From positions 121,913-185,912 of the forward strand of contig QEOQ01000395.1 of assembly GCA_010279815.1 (NCBI GenBank): 64,000 bases of DNA, written 5' to 3'. Every line of letters begins with the position of its first letter. The stretch's first letter is position 1. The position numbers were made by a program, and so were the translations under genes. Of the stretch, positions 10,292-20,612 are shown piece after piece. This DNA is from Brachionus plicatilis. Lineage: Eukaryota > Rotifera > Eurotatoria > Ploima > Brachionidae. The notes beneath the pieces were generated by a model, which worked only from the letters and a program-made list of their open reading frames with translations, was not told the origin of the DNA and ran no database searches.

Positions 10292-12094
10292 GGTACAATT
10301 TTAACTTGCAACTTTACAAAGGTGCCCGATTTCGAAGATGATAACTCCGGAACGGTGGAAGAGCCGGCAAACATCGGGACTGTAAATGCTGCTACATACA
10401 AGTTAATAATTGAAGACGAGTTTTCCGATATTATAGGAAAAGACTTGAATTCGATAACACAAACGAACATTTGCGAACATGGGATAGAATTAATTAACAA
10501 TAAACCCATAAGACAGCCCGCAAGAAGGATGCTTTTCTCGCTGCGTGACGAAGTCAAAAAGCAAATCGATGACATGTTGATGGCAGATCTGATCCGAGAA
10601 AGCGATTCTCCATGGGCCTCCCCCATAGTGTTAATTAAGAAAAGTAATGAGAAGATTCGCTTGTGTATCGATTATCGAAAACTTAATGAGGTTACCATCA
10701 AGGATAGCTATCCACTCCCAAAAATTGAAACGTTGATTGCCCTTCTGAACGGAGCGACTAAATTTTCAAAATTGGATTTGACTTCGGGCTATCATCAGAT
10801 TAGAATTAAGGAGGATGACAAGCCAAAAACTGCATTCATCACCGAATTTGGCTTATTTGAATTCAACGTCATGTCGTTCGGGATGAAAAATGCACCGGCG
10901 ACGTTTCAGCGGACCATGGAAAAAGCACTTAAAGGAATCTTGAACGTTTTTTGCCTTGTCTATTTGGACGACATTATCATATTCTCGAAGACGTTGGAGG
11001 AGCATTACATTCACGTACGGACAGTGCTTGAACGGATCCGAGCAGCAGTTTTAAAAATTAACTGGGAGAAATGCGAGTGGTTCGTCTCAGCCATTGAATA
11101 TCTCGGCCATGTCATTTGTAATGGCACTGTAAAGCCCTCCCCCAGTAAAATAGAAGTTTTGTTCAGATATGAAAGACCTAAAACCATCAAACAATCACAG
11201 AGTTTGTTGGGACTGGCGAACCATTATCGACGTTTTGTTAAGGGTTTTGCTGAAATAGCAGGACCACTGCACGAGGCAACCGAAAAAAGTAAAAATTTTG
11301 ATTGGAACGAGAAAAGACAAGCAAGTTTCGATGAGATCCGTTATGTTTGTCATTACAACACCAGATGTCTTACAACACCAGATGATGGGAAAAAAGTTGA
11401 TCTAATACTTCCAGACTTCGAGGAAGATTTTAGACTGGAAACTGATGCGAGCGAGCACAGCGCTAAGGCGGTTTTAAGTCAAAAATATAAAGGATTGTGG
11501 AGACCTGTGACTTACTCTAGTAAAAGGTTTACGAAGCAGCAAAGAAAGTATTCAGCGGCTGAGCGAGAACTGTTAGCGTTAGTGCTAGCCATTGAACATT
11601 TCAAATATTATCTCTATGACAGAAAATTTATTATTGTTACCGACCATAAACCTTTGGTTTGGTTAAAAAATCTTAAGGACCCAGCGCCCAGGTTAACTAG
11701 GTGGTTGATTGAACTACGGATGTACGAGTTCGATATTCAATACCGCAAAGGTCATGAGAACGGTAACGCGGATGCGCTGTCTAGATGGCTGTTGGAAGAA
11801 GAAAACGACGTGGAGGAAGAGAGCACTAGGGACCCAGGAGTAGTGATTAATAATCTGGTTTTACAACAAACCGATTTCAATGAAGACCAGCTCGAGGATG
11901 ATGCTATAGCAGAGCTGCACAGTTGGATAAGAACAGGGGCGAGACCGGATACATGTGACAAAACAAATCCAGAACTATTTATTTACTGGTGCCAATTTGG
12001 GCGTTTTAAAATTTTCGAAAAAAACGTTTATCGGCGTTATGACAAGTCTGGGATTCATTATCAATATGTGGTCCCGGTAAAGGATCGAACTTAA
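10292..12094 (+). CDS. Reverse transcriptase-RNase H of the Ty3/gypsy element
   Basis: The frame is open from directly after the Gag stop, in the same frame, and has no ATG near its beginning, so it was probably made as a Gag-Pol fusion. Reverse transcriptase motifs are all visible: SPWASPIVLIKKSNEKIRLC, FSKLDLTSGYHQIRI, FGMKNAPATFQR, and the catalytic YLDD at 10961-10972. RNase H follows with LETDASEHSAKAVLSQ and the tail VTDHKPLVWL. The frame ends with TAA at 12092-12094 at the start of the integrase zinc-binding region, where related elements continue. The RT and RNase H parts themselves look intact. Confidence 0.9.
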   Translation, partial: GTILTCNFTKVPDFEDDNSGTVEEPANIGTVNAATYKLIIEDEFSDIIGKDLNSITQTNICEHGIELINNKPIRQPARRMLFSLRDEVKKQIDDMLMADLIRESDSPWASPIVLIKKSNEKIRLCIDYRKLNEVTIKDSYPLPKIETLIALLNGATKFSKLDLTSGYHQIRIKEDDKPKTAFITEFGLFEFNVMSFGMKNAPATFQRTMEKALKGILNVFCLVYLDDIIIFSKTLEEHYIHVRTVLERIRAAVLKINWEKCEWFVSAIEYLGHVICNGTVKPSPSKIEVLFRYERPKTIKQSQSLLGLANHYRRFVKGFAEIAGPLHEATEKSKNFDWNEKRQASFDEIRYVCHYNTRCLTTPDDGKKVDLILPDFEEDFRLETDASEHSAKAVLSQKYKGLWRPVTYSSKRFTKQQRKYSAAERELLALVLAIEHFKYYLYDRKFIIVTDHKPLVWLKNLKDPAPRLTRWLIELRMYEFDIQYRKGHENGNADALSRWLLEEENDVEEESTRDPGVVINNLVLQQTDFNEDQLEDDAIAELHSWIRTGARPDTCDKTNPELFIYWCQFGRFKIFEKNVYRRYDKSGIHYQYVVPVKDRT

Positions 12095-13475
12095 AGAAAG
12101 TTCATAACGATCCGTTCAGTGGACACCTTGGAGTAGATAGACAACCGACAAAATCAGACAGAGGTTCTACTGGCCCAAATACCTAAAGGATGTGGCCGAG
12201 TATATTCAGCAATTCGATCAATGCGCATTGATAAAAGCCCCGAAAAATTATACCAAGCAGCCCATAGTTCCGATTAGGTCCAGCAGACCTTTCCGTTTAA
12301 TAACATGGGACATATTGGGACCGTTACCCCGGACAGATAGCGATTCTCTTTATATCTTGGTGATTGTCTGCCATTTTTCAAAATTCGTGGAGTTGTTTCC
12401 GCTGAAGACGCAAAAGGCGGAAGAAGTGGCGGATTGTTTGATTCAATTTATCTGCCGGCATGGTGTACCTGAAGCTGCGCTGTCGGACAGAGGAACCAAT
12501 TTCCCATCGGAACTGATGAATTAGCTTTATGAGTTGCTAGACATTCAAAGACTGCGGACATCTGCGTACCATCCTCAATGTGACGGGGAAACTGAGAGAT
12601 TCAACCGCACGTTGGAACAAATGTTGGCGTGGTTTGTAGCCGACTCACAAAAGGACTGGGACAAATACCTACCTAAGTTAGCGTTTGCCTATAACATTGC
12701 GGTGCACCATACGACGGGCTTAACACCGTTTGAAGTCATCTACGGTCGAAAACCAAAGTTACCCGTGGACTAGTTGTTCCCTGCCCCAGACCTGGATTTG
12801 AATTTAGATTAACTGTCGTATGCAAGCAAAGTCCGAGCCGATCTGCTCAGATGTTATGAGACCGTAGCCCAAAATGCAGACGTCAAAGTGAGTAAATTTA
12901 AATTCTACGCAGACCGAAATGTAAGGCCTTTTGGCTACGCTCTCGGGGACAGGGTATATTTGCTAAAGCAAGCTAATAAGAAGGGCGTGTCAAAGAAACT
13001 GAGCCATAAATGGAAAGGGCCTTTCACCGTTGTCGAAGTCCTAAGTGAAAATAATTACCTGATCCGTGCCGATGCTAACCGGCACGGATATAATAGGTTG
13101 ATAAGGTGTTTTAAACCACCCAGTAACACCTGCTATAAAACAATGATCGAGGAATCAGTGAACAGTTCAGGTAACGCCCAAGCTGAATGGCCGCCAGACG
13201 CGGAAAGTCAAGTCACCGAAACCAAGGAAGAACATGACAGCTCTGCTGAAATTAACACAGGCAGTTACTGGATGGATCCAGATTTTCTAGATCTGAATGA
13301 GGACGAATATCCGCCCCAAAACCGTACCGAATCGGGTCCTGATACCTCCGTTTTTGAACCGAACTACTATTTACGAAGGCAAGTGGATGTTGCTAAAAAC
13401 GAGTTGAGCGGGGGTAAACCAGAAGACACCGTGCGACCAAAAAGGTCTAGGAGGCCACCGGATCGGTTGCAATAA
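12095..13475 (+). pseudogene. Integrase and C-terminal region of the Ty3/gypsy element, disrupted
   Basis: After a frameshift around 12090-12160 the zinc-binding segment (VHNDPFSGHLGVD) changes frame. One zinc-ligand cysteine near 12215 appears replaced by Phe. The core keeps its first Asp in LITWDILGP, the second in ALSDRGTNF, and the Glu in HPQCDGETERFN. In-frame stops interrupt it at 12522-12524 (TAG), 12771-12773 (TAG) and 12810-12812 (TAA). The last open part (12888-13475, 195 residues) carries a GPY/F-like segment (KLSHKWKGPFTVVEVL) and a charged tail. The protein cannot be made in full from this copy. Confidence 0.85.
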
Positions 13476-13503
13476 ATCTAAGTATTAAGATTTTTTTTTT
13501 ATA

Positions 13504-14361
13504 NNNNNNNNNNNNNNNNNNNNNNNNNNNNNNNNNNNNNNNNNNNNNNNNNNNNNNNNNNNNNNNNNNNNNNNNNNNNNNNNNNNNNNNNNNNNNNNNN
13601 NNNNNNNNNNNNNNNNNNNNNNNNNNNNNNNNNNNNNNNNNNNNNNNNNNNNNNNNNNNNNNNNNNNNNNNNNNNNNNNNNNNNNNNNNNNNNNNNNNNN
13701 NNNNNNNNNNNNNNNNNNNNNNNNNNNNNNNNNNNNNNNNNNNNNNNNNNNNNNNNNNNNNNNNNNNNNNNNNNNNNNNNNNNNNNNNNNNNNNNNNNNN
13801 NNNNNNNNNNNNNNNNNNNNNNNNNNNNNNNNNNNNNNNNNNNNNNNNNNNNNNNNNNNNNNNNNNNNNNNNNNNNNNNNNNNNNNNNNNNNNNNNNNNN
13901 NNNNNNNNNNNNNNNNNNNNNNNNNNNNNNNNNNNNNNNNNNNNNNNNNNNNNNNNNNNNNNNNNNNNNNNNNNNNNNNNNNNNNNNNNNNNNNNNNNNN
14001 NNNNNNNNNNNNNNNNNNNNNNNNNNNNNNNNNNNNNNNNNNNNNNNNNNNNNNNNNNNNNNNNNNNNNNNNNNNNNNNNNNNNNNNNNNNNNNNNNNNN
14101 NNNNNNNNNNNNNNNNNNNNNNNNNNNNNNNNNNNNNNNNNNNNNNNNNNNNNNNNNNNNNNNNNNNNNNNNNNNNNNNNNNNNNNNNNNNNNNNNNNNN
14201 NNNNNNNNNNNNNNNNNNNNNNNNNNNNNNNNNNNNNNNNNNNNNNNNNNNNNNNNNNNNNNNNNNNNNNNNNNNNNNNNNNNNNNNNNNNNNNNNNNNN
14301 NNNNNNNNNNNNNNNNNNNNNNNNNNNNNNNNNNNNNNNNNNNNNNNNNNNNNNNNNNNNN
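13504..14361. other. Assembly gap (858 N)
   Basis: Unsequenced bases inside the Ty3/gypsy element. The gap hides the polypurine tract and most of the 3' LTR. Confidence 0.99.
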
Positions 14362-14415
14362 TTTTTGATTAGTTTGAATCAGAGAATAATGAAGTAGAGA
14401 AGAAAGCTTTTTTTA

Positions 14416-14468
14416 TTTTTTCCTCTCCCTCTCTCTCTTTTTATTTATTTAATAGCGCACGCTATTAA
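14416..14468 (+). repeat. 3' LTR end fragment
   Basis: This matches 8307-8357 with one mismatch, including the hairpin ATAGCGCACGCTAT at 14452-14465. The bases after it no longer resemble a primer-binding site, as expected at the outer edge of a 3' LTR. Confidence 0.7.
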
Positions 14469-14689
14469 AAAATTAAAAAAAGTTTCAAAATAAGAAAAAA
14501 ATAAGGGTTCGAGTAATATCTGAAAAAAATTCAAATTTGATATGTTAAAATTTTTACTTCGATAATTGTTATTCATTTTGTATTCTATTTCATTACCGTC
14601 ATTAATTGTATCCCAAAAAAAAATTAATTCTTCAACAACAAAGCGATTTGGGAGTATATTCAACTGACCACTCGATCGATCGAAACTTT

Positions 14690-14950
14690 CTACTTGGATA
14701 ACATTTTTATATCTTTCGATCTAGTGTTTCTTTTCCAACTTTTTTCCAATATACCTCTATTGAGTCGTTTATACCATTTGTTTCTTTTTTCATTAAATCT
14801 TTCATTTAAATTTGTGTAAGTAGCAACAAGTTGTAAACATTTAACTACAATACAATCGAGAACCTCTTCAACAATCGATTTTTTCCCAGGTCTTCCTTTT
14901 AAATGTCGAATACTTTTTTTCTTTTTAGTAGTATGGTTTCCATCTTTTCA
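14690..14950 (-). pseudogene. Protein-like relic, no start codon, unrecognised
   Basis: The minus strand stays open for about 85 codons and reads as KKSIRHLKGRPGKKSIVEEV followed by LDCIVVKCLQLVATYTNLNE, ending in TAG. The basic GRPGKK resembles AT-hook-like tails seen in transposases. There is no in-frame ATG: an ATG at 14943 leads into a stop. It lies between the two retroelement remnants and is probably transposon debris. Confidence 0.3.
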
Positions 14951-15031
14951 AGCCTTAGTGCGTATAACGAATTCGTTGTTCGTGATAATTCTATTAAATT
15001 TTGTGTCATCCATTTATTGGCGTTACATAAT

Positions 15032-15043
15032 TGGTGGCAGCGG
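15032..15043 (+). promoter_or_regulatory. Primer-binding site of a second, decayed LTR element
   Basis: TGGTGGCAGCGG, identical to the site at 8360, follows a plausible LTR end GGCGTTACA at 15020-15028. The upstream LTR cannot be delimited. Confidence 0.5.
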
Positions 15044-15239
15044 AAGTTGCAAACAACAATAGAAAAACTCAAAATAGAAAGTTTGAGTTCACGGTTAACA
15101 CCCTAACAGATGATACCTAAAAGGGTATAACCGGACTTTTTCCGACTCTTAGAAAACGTTCGTTCAAGTTAAGGTACCATTTCCAGAGTGACAGTGATTT
15201 GCTTAAAATAAAAGATTTTATTCAACTTCACAAATTTTC

Positions 15240-16110
15240 CGTTAAACGAATTGATCGAAAGAAGTTCATTGGTACTTAAGCGTTATCAAAAACTCTCGCT
15301 TGGTATTGCAGAGAGGATAACATTTGATGAAGCAAGAAATATTTATGGATTGCGGCGTTAGTTATGAATTAAAGCAGCACTTATGCGGAAGGAATGATAT
15401 TGTCGAAAAAAAGACTAATTTTAAAATAGCCATTACTAACAATATTGAACCATTTTCAGGGAATGATGATCTATGATAGAATAGCATTTGCTAACGATTG
15501 GCCAAGTGAGGAAAAAGGAAGAAAATTGCCTGTATGGTTAAAGATGACGCCCTTAATACATTGTATGAAATATCTCAAATAAAGAAGTTTTCAATAAATT
15601 AAGAAAGTACTTTAATTTTTTAATTCACCAAAACCGGATAACATTTTAAAATAAAAAAAAAACGGAATAATTTCCTTTCTTAAGAGACTGAATGTTTTTT
15701 CTTTTTTATCGGGAAAATTATCTTTTATAAGACGGGATAATATTTAAAGGATAAATAAAAACTTTATTCACACTTTTTAAATTAAATATTAGAATATGGT
15801 TGAGAAATATAAGTTAAAATTATGATAGATTTGCCCGAGATTTTCAAAAAAATTTATTTTTAAACCTATTGAATAAAACTCAAAAGAATTTAAATCACAT
15901 CCAGAATTTATTCAAACCCAGGATTATAAAAATTCGATTTTATATTTCAAAAAATGACTGAAATAAAAACAAAGCAAAGTTAATTTTTCAATCAAATTCA
16001 ATGATTTTTTTCAAGAGTTACAACTTGTCTGGGAAAAAGAGTTAAGCGCACAAGACACTGAAATTCAGATTCAAATATATTTCGAAAAGCCAGTTAAAGT
16101 TCGATAATAA
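15240..16110 (+). pseudogene. Decayed Gag-like frames of the second LTR element
   Basis: Downstream of the second primer-binding site, protein-like stretches occur in changing frames with many stops: LVLKRYQKLSLGIAERITFD (about 15265-15330), IEPFSGNDD (about 15449-15475), KIACMVKDDALNTLYEIS (about 15520-15578) and ELQLVWEKELSAQDTEIQIQ (about 16014-16075). The IEPFSGN...KDDAL pattern resembles the start of a retrotransposon Gag. The last stretch ends in two TAA codons and could be unrelated. Nothing here can be translated as one protein. Confidence 0.45.
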
Positions 16111-18736
16111 GTAAATTATTTTACTCCTTTTTAAAAAATAATTTTTTCTTTAATTTTCCCACATTAAATCAAATTTTATTTAAAAATGCAAAGGTTATAT
16201 TTAGGTAAGGAGCAACTTAGCGTCAACACCAAATTAAGAAAATACATTCAAGAAATTTATATCTTTTATTAATTTAATTTAATTCTAATAAAATATTTTT
16301 TAGATTTAAAATTCCTAATTTTCTAATAAAACTTTGGAGAAACTAGACAGTTGTTTCAAACATGTCTAACAAAGTTATTAATAAATTTGAATAATTTAAA
16401 AAAAAACAGAAATGAATATGAACCCAGCAAATGTTAATCATGGTATAAAAATAAGAAAAATTAAAATAATTGATAAATTTTTTATTTTTAAGGTTTTCCT
16501 CCTATTAACTTTATGAACAAGATGAATTGTATAATCTTAATGAAAAAAAAGCTTTCCGATTTTTTTTAAAAATATTAAGGAAATTCAATGTCAGCTCAAG
16601 GAATTTCTCCAAATAAAAAAGATTCAAAAATTTGGCAAAAAATTCATATTTTTCTAACATTTTAGATTAATTATTTATAATTAAGAAAAATTTTTTGTTT
16701 TTTATAATTTTTAATAGAAACCCAATTAACTTACTTTGAATAAAATGTCGATGTTCACCGATGAATCCTAGTAAAATAATCAATTTATACGATTGAAAAA
16801 CGAATAATTTTTTTTTGATTTTTTTGAATTGGTTTAATCTATTTTTTTTTCACAAATTATTCGTACTGATCACAACGGAACAAATTAAAATATTACTAAA
16901 TAAAAACTTTAATTTTTATCAGGATTGAATACTGTTTCATGAAAATGAAAAGCAACAAGAGATGAACATGCTCAGCTAGCCTAATAGAAGTGTCCAGGCT
17001 AATCACAATTTAAGTCAAAACTTGAAAAGCCCAAGTTCGTGAAGCTTAAACGAATTGGAACAACAGACTCTGTTATATTCACGTTTGGTTATTCATTGTA
17101 AGGGTAAAGTAAAAAACTTGCTCTTTTTTCTCAAAAAAAAATTATGTTCATGCAAGTTTGCATTTTTAATTTTTCAATGAAAATTTGAATTTATTTAAAA
17201 TTATGTTCTATTTTAATTTATAAATAATTACAGTACTGCCACGATTTTTTGCTTTTACGAAATATCCAGTAATTTACGAAAATGAACCGAAAATTATCGA
17301 TTTATTTAAGGTAAATTAACAGGATTAACCCAAATTTATATTTCAAAATTGTTATGCAATTGAACCAATGATAATTGATTGTGACCGAAGAATAAAATCA
17401 TATCTTTATTAAATTTTTTTAATTATATTTTATTGATCATTTGGTAATACAAGATAAAAATATTCTAGGATAAATATTTCTAAATTAGCTTAATCAAAAT
17501 AAGCAGAAGTCTGACACCATAATCTTATTAGTAATTTATAAAAATGCATTTATTGTAATAATTGGAAAGAAAAGTGGATTTAAACTTCGGATTTAATTTA
17601 TTTTGAATTCAATTTCAAATAATTTTATAGTTAAAAATAAATTTATAAAAAAATTTTTTTTTTCTATCTAATCGCTAATTTCAATAGCAACAATTAAAAA
17701 AATATGCATACAAATATTATAATTTAAAGCTTTTGGTGATATAATTTCCTGATTGAATTTTAAATTTCGTTTTGCATTAAATGCTTTCAATTTTTTTTAA
17801 GAAAAATTTTGTCCAACTAGGAGTTGTTCAAAGAACTGCAATTCTGCCATTATATTTGATTTTTTATAAATCAAATCGATTCATTTATTTTTAATTTTAG
17901 GTTTATTGAAGGATTTTGAACAGAAAAAAAAATTGTTAAATGTTAAACTTGAATCAAAAATAATTAAAACAAAAAAAACAGAATTTTCTTAAAAACAAAT
18001 GCAATCAAACATACTCGATTTTTTATAAAAATAAAATCGATTGATTGCGTAAACAAGATATTAGAAAAAAGTCCTTTTTTAAATTTTAAAAATAATTTAA
18101 AAAACTAGAGATTATGATTTGAAGCACCATACTGATATAATCATTCATTTATATGTTTCCTATGAAAATTAACCAAAGTCATTATTTTATTTATATTTTA
18201 TTTTTTTTTTTTTTTAATTTTTAGATTAAAATTTATTGATTGAGCGCATGTGATCGAATTGAAAAATTGTGCGTGATCAACTTTTTTGTGATCAACGCGG
18301 ATATTTTTTGTTAAAAGAAAAAGTCAATTAATTCTTTTAAATTTAAAAATTAATTATGAATTTGATCTATCCAAATTAAAAAAAAATTTAAATGACGAAC
18401 AGAAATCTATATAAGTTGATCATTTTTTTTGCTAAAAAATTAATAGACTACAAAAATTTTTTACAAAAATATTTAAAATAAAAAAAATATTACTTTTTAA
18501 TTTTACTTGAGAATTACTTTTATTTATTATTATTAAAAATATAGTTCGGGTTATACCCTGGTAGTTTAGAATGGATCTTGATCTAGAATGATTTTTAATG
18601 GCAGTGTAAATTACAATTCTCGTCACTATAAAACATTTAAATTCTATATCTAAACATTTCCGATTACAATCACATGACACTTAAACATCTTTTAAATCCT
18701 GAACTCAATTATCTGTAATCTTAGCATCTTCCTCAA
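16111..18736. other. Mostly featureless AT-rich sequence with weak exon-like patches
   Basis: I see no complete gene. Short patches look exon-like on the plus strand: 16412-16451 (MNMNPANVNHG followed by GTATAA) and about 16938-17100 (FHENEKQQEMNMLS, then SLNELEQQTLLYSRLVIHCK). The second is broken by TAG and TGA in frame. They may be remains of a decayed gene. The strand and family are unknown. Confidence 0.3.
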
Positions 18737-19320
18737 TGAATATTATTTGTAATTTTATTTGAATCAAATTAATAGTCCACAATTAGTTTCCAGCTCAGAA
18801 GCTCTTAAACAAAAATTAATAGAACAAAAACATTTATCTTTTATTAATTGTGCATAAAATGACCACTCATAATCCGGTGAACAATATTAAAATTTCAACT
18901 AAGTTTTTTATTAATAAATTTCAATTTAAATCTAGAATTTAAAATGCCTTAATTATTTAAGACTCTCTTATTTATTAAAAATTAAATTAAACAAAAAGTG
19001 TTAATAAAAATAATAAATTAGTATTTTTTAATGTTAGAAAAATATTTGTGAAAAATATGAATTTTTTTTACCATTTTTTTTGAATCATTATTTGTCCAAG
19101 AAATTTCTTGAAGTGTCGCATAAATAACTTGGACTGACGCAGCAATTAATTGCAACCTTTAATAAAAAAATCTAGATGTCATCATTAATTTTTGAATAAT
19201 ACAATTGAATTAATTTTAGTATCTACCATCAATGAAAATTTTATTTAAATCAAAAAATAATGGTCCACAAACAGTTTCCAGCTCAGAACCTATTAGACAA
19301 ACATTAATAATTAAACATTT
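18737..19320 (-). repeat. Two diverged direct copies ~480 bp apart, exon-like on the minus strand
   Basis: 18737-18835 and 19217-19320 are clearly related; both contain a CCACAA...AGTTTCCAGCTCAGAA block. On the minus strand the 19.2 kb copy reads SELETVCGPLFFDLNKIFID between an AG and a GTAGAT. About 60 bases downstream, 19065-19150 reads LQLIAASVQVIYATLQEISW before GTAAAA. The 18.7 kb copy has stops. The two exon-like parts do not join in phase, so I read this as a duplicated, probably decayed gene fragment. Confidence 0.35.
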
Positions 19321-19424
19321 AAAAAAGTAAAAGAGTAGATTAAATATTTTATTGACACAGAACAAAACTGATTTAAAGCGGCAGTAATTATTATTTTTTT
19401 ACATCTTAAAAACAACCAACAGAC

Positions 19425-20032
19425 TTATTTTTTTTTCCTTTGAATGTTTTTACTTATCCAGTTCAAGCCATCTTTGACACCTTCGCCATTTAACGCTGAG
19501 CAAGCTTGAATGTTCCATGGTCTATCTCTTATTGTGTGCAGGTTCAAGCCCTCTGCGATTTCGCTAGCTCTCGCAGAGTTCATTAGGTCCTGTTTGTTGG
19601 CAAAAATTAATACTGGGACTCCAATAAGCTTCTCTTCAGCTAAAAGTTCCGACAGTTCCTTAAAAAAAAATTAAATTTCAAATATTCTTATTAAGTTCAC
19701 ATTATTATTAGACTAACTTCTCCTGTTTCATCAAAACGCTTCCTATCCGCACTGTCTATAACATAAATGAGCACATCAGTATTTTCGAAATAATTTCTCC
19801 AGTAAGGTCTGATTTTTCGTTGACCGCCAATATCCCACACATTTAGCTTAAAACCTTCAGATTGAACACTTTTTATGTTGAAACCTTGGGTAGGAGTTAT
19901 GTGTGAGACGTCTTCCGAAGCAAGACTTTTTAAAAGAGTAGTTTTTCCAGCGTTGTCCAAACCAAGCAGCAAAATTCTTAGTTCTTGTTCGGGATTTGAG
20001 CGTAACTTTTTCAACAAAGACAACAGACCCAT
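19425..20032 (-). CDS. ARL3: ARL3 small GTPase, two exons
   Basis: Exon 1 is 20032-19718 and exon 2 is 19658-19425; the 59-nt intron has GTTAGT at 19717 and a T-rich AAG acceptor, phase 0. The product is 182 residues, exactly the usual ARL3 length. It keeps P-loop GLDNAGKT (24-31), switch I Thr48 in [19 protein letters not shown] (66-71), NKQD (126-129) and SAL (159-161). ARL3-GTP releases lipidated cargo from UNC119 and PDE6D in cilia, with RP2 as its GAP and ARL13B as its GEF. The start is the MGLLSLL methionine; 14 upstream residues in the same frame are not part of the family. AATAAA lies on this strand at 19353-19348, about 70 bases past the stop. A divergent ARL2 is less likely given the sequence match. 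Confidence 0.95.
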
Positions 20033-20612
20033 ATTGATGTAGGATATTTTCAAAAAGTAAAATACGGCTGTCAATTCACAATTTTCTAAATTTTTTTTTT
20101 TTTGTGGCGTGGAATAAAAAGAGTGAATAGCAAATTTCTTTCGATATCTTTGTTTTAATATAATATTTTTGGAACATATTTTCGAATTATTATTTTCATT
20201 ATTATTTTGTTGTCATAGCAACAAATTTAATATCCAAAGATTCAACTATGGAGCCAGATTCTTTGTCATGTTTAGTGTAAACTCTTTTTTTTTTTTTACT
20301 TCGCTTCATTTGATGAAGATGATAAATTGGTATTTGCTTGTGGCTTTAACTTTTTGGTGGTGACAATTTTTTTTTTTTGAGATGAAAAAAACAACTAAAT
20401 GTAGTGACAGATTCAATCTAAATTTTCTAACAAAAAAACTAATTGCTGACAATTTATTAATATTGCACTCACAAAATATATCCTATTTTTCCGACAAAAA
20501 ATTTATTAAAATGACAAAAATAAAAATTAATTAAAAAATTAAAGATTAATTAAAAAATTTAAAATTAATTAAAAAATTAAAAATGATTTATTTGTTTCAA
20601 GAGTTCTAAAAG

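Larger units (their letters stand above)
8307..14468 (+). mobile_element. Ty3/gypsy LTR retrotransposon, damaged
   Basis: The element runs LTR fragment (8307-8357), primer-binding site (8360-8371), Gag-protease frame, reverse transcriptase-RNase H frame, broken integrase, C-terminal GPY/F region, assembly gap, and LTR end (14416-14468). The order PR-RT-RH-IN places it in Ty3/gypsy. The 5' LTR match stops at about 8307, so that LTR looks truncated or divergent. The 3' LTR start and polypurine tract fall in the gap. The integrase region has a frameshift and several stops, so this copy is very likely inactive. Confidence 0.88.
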
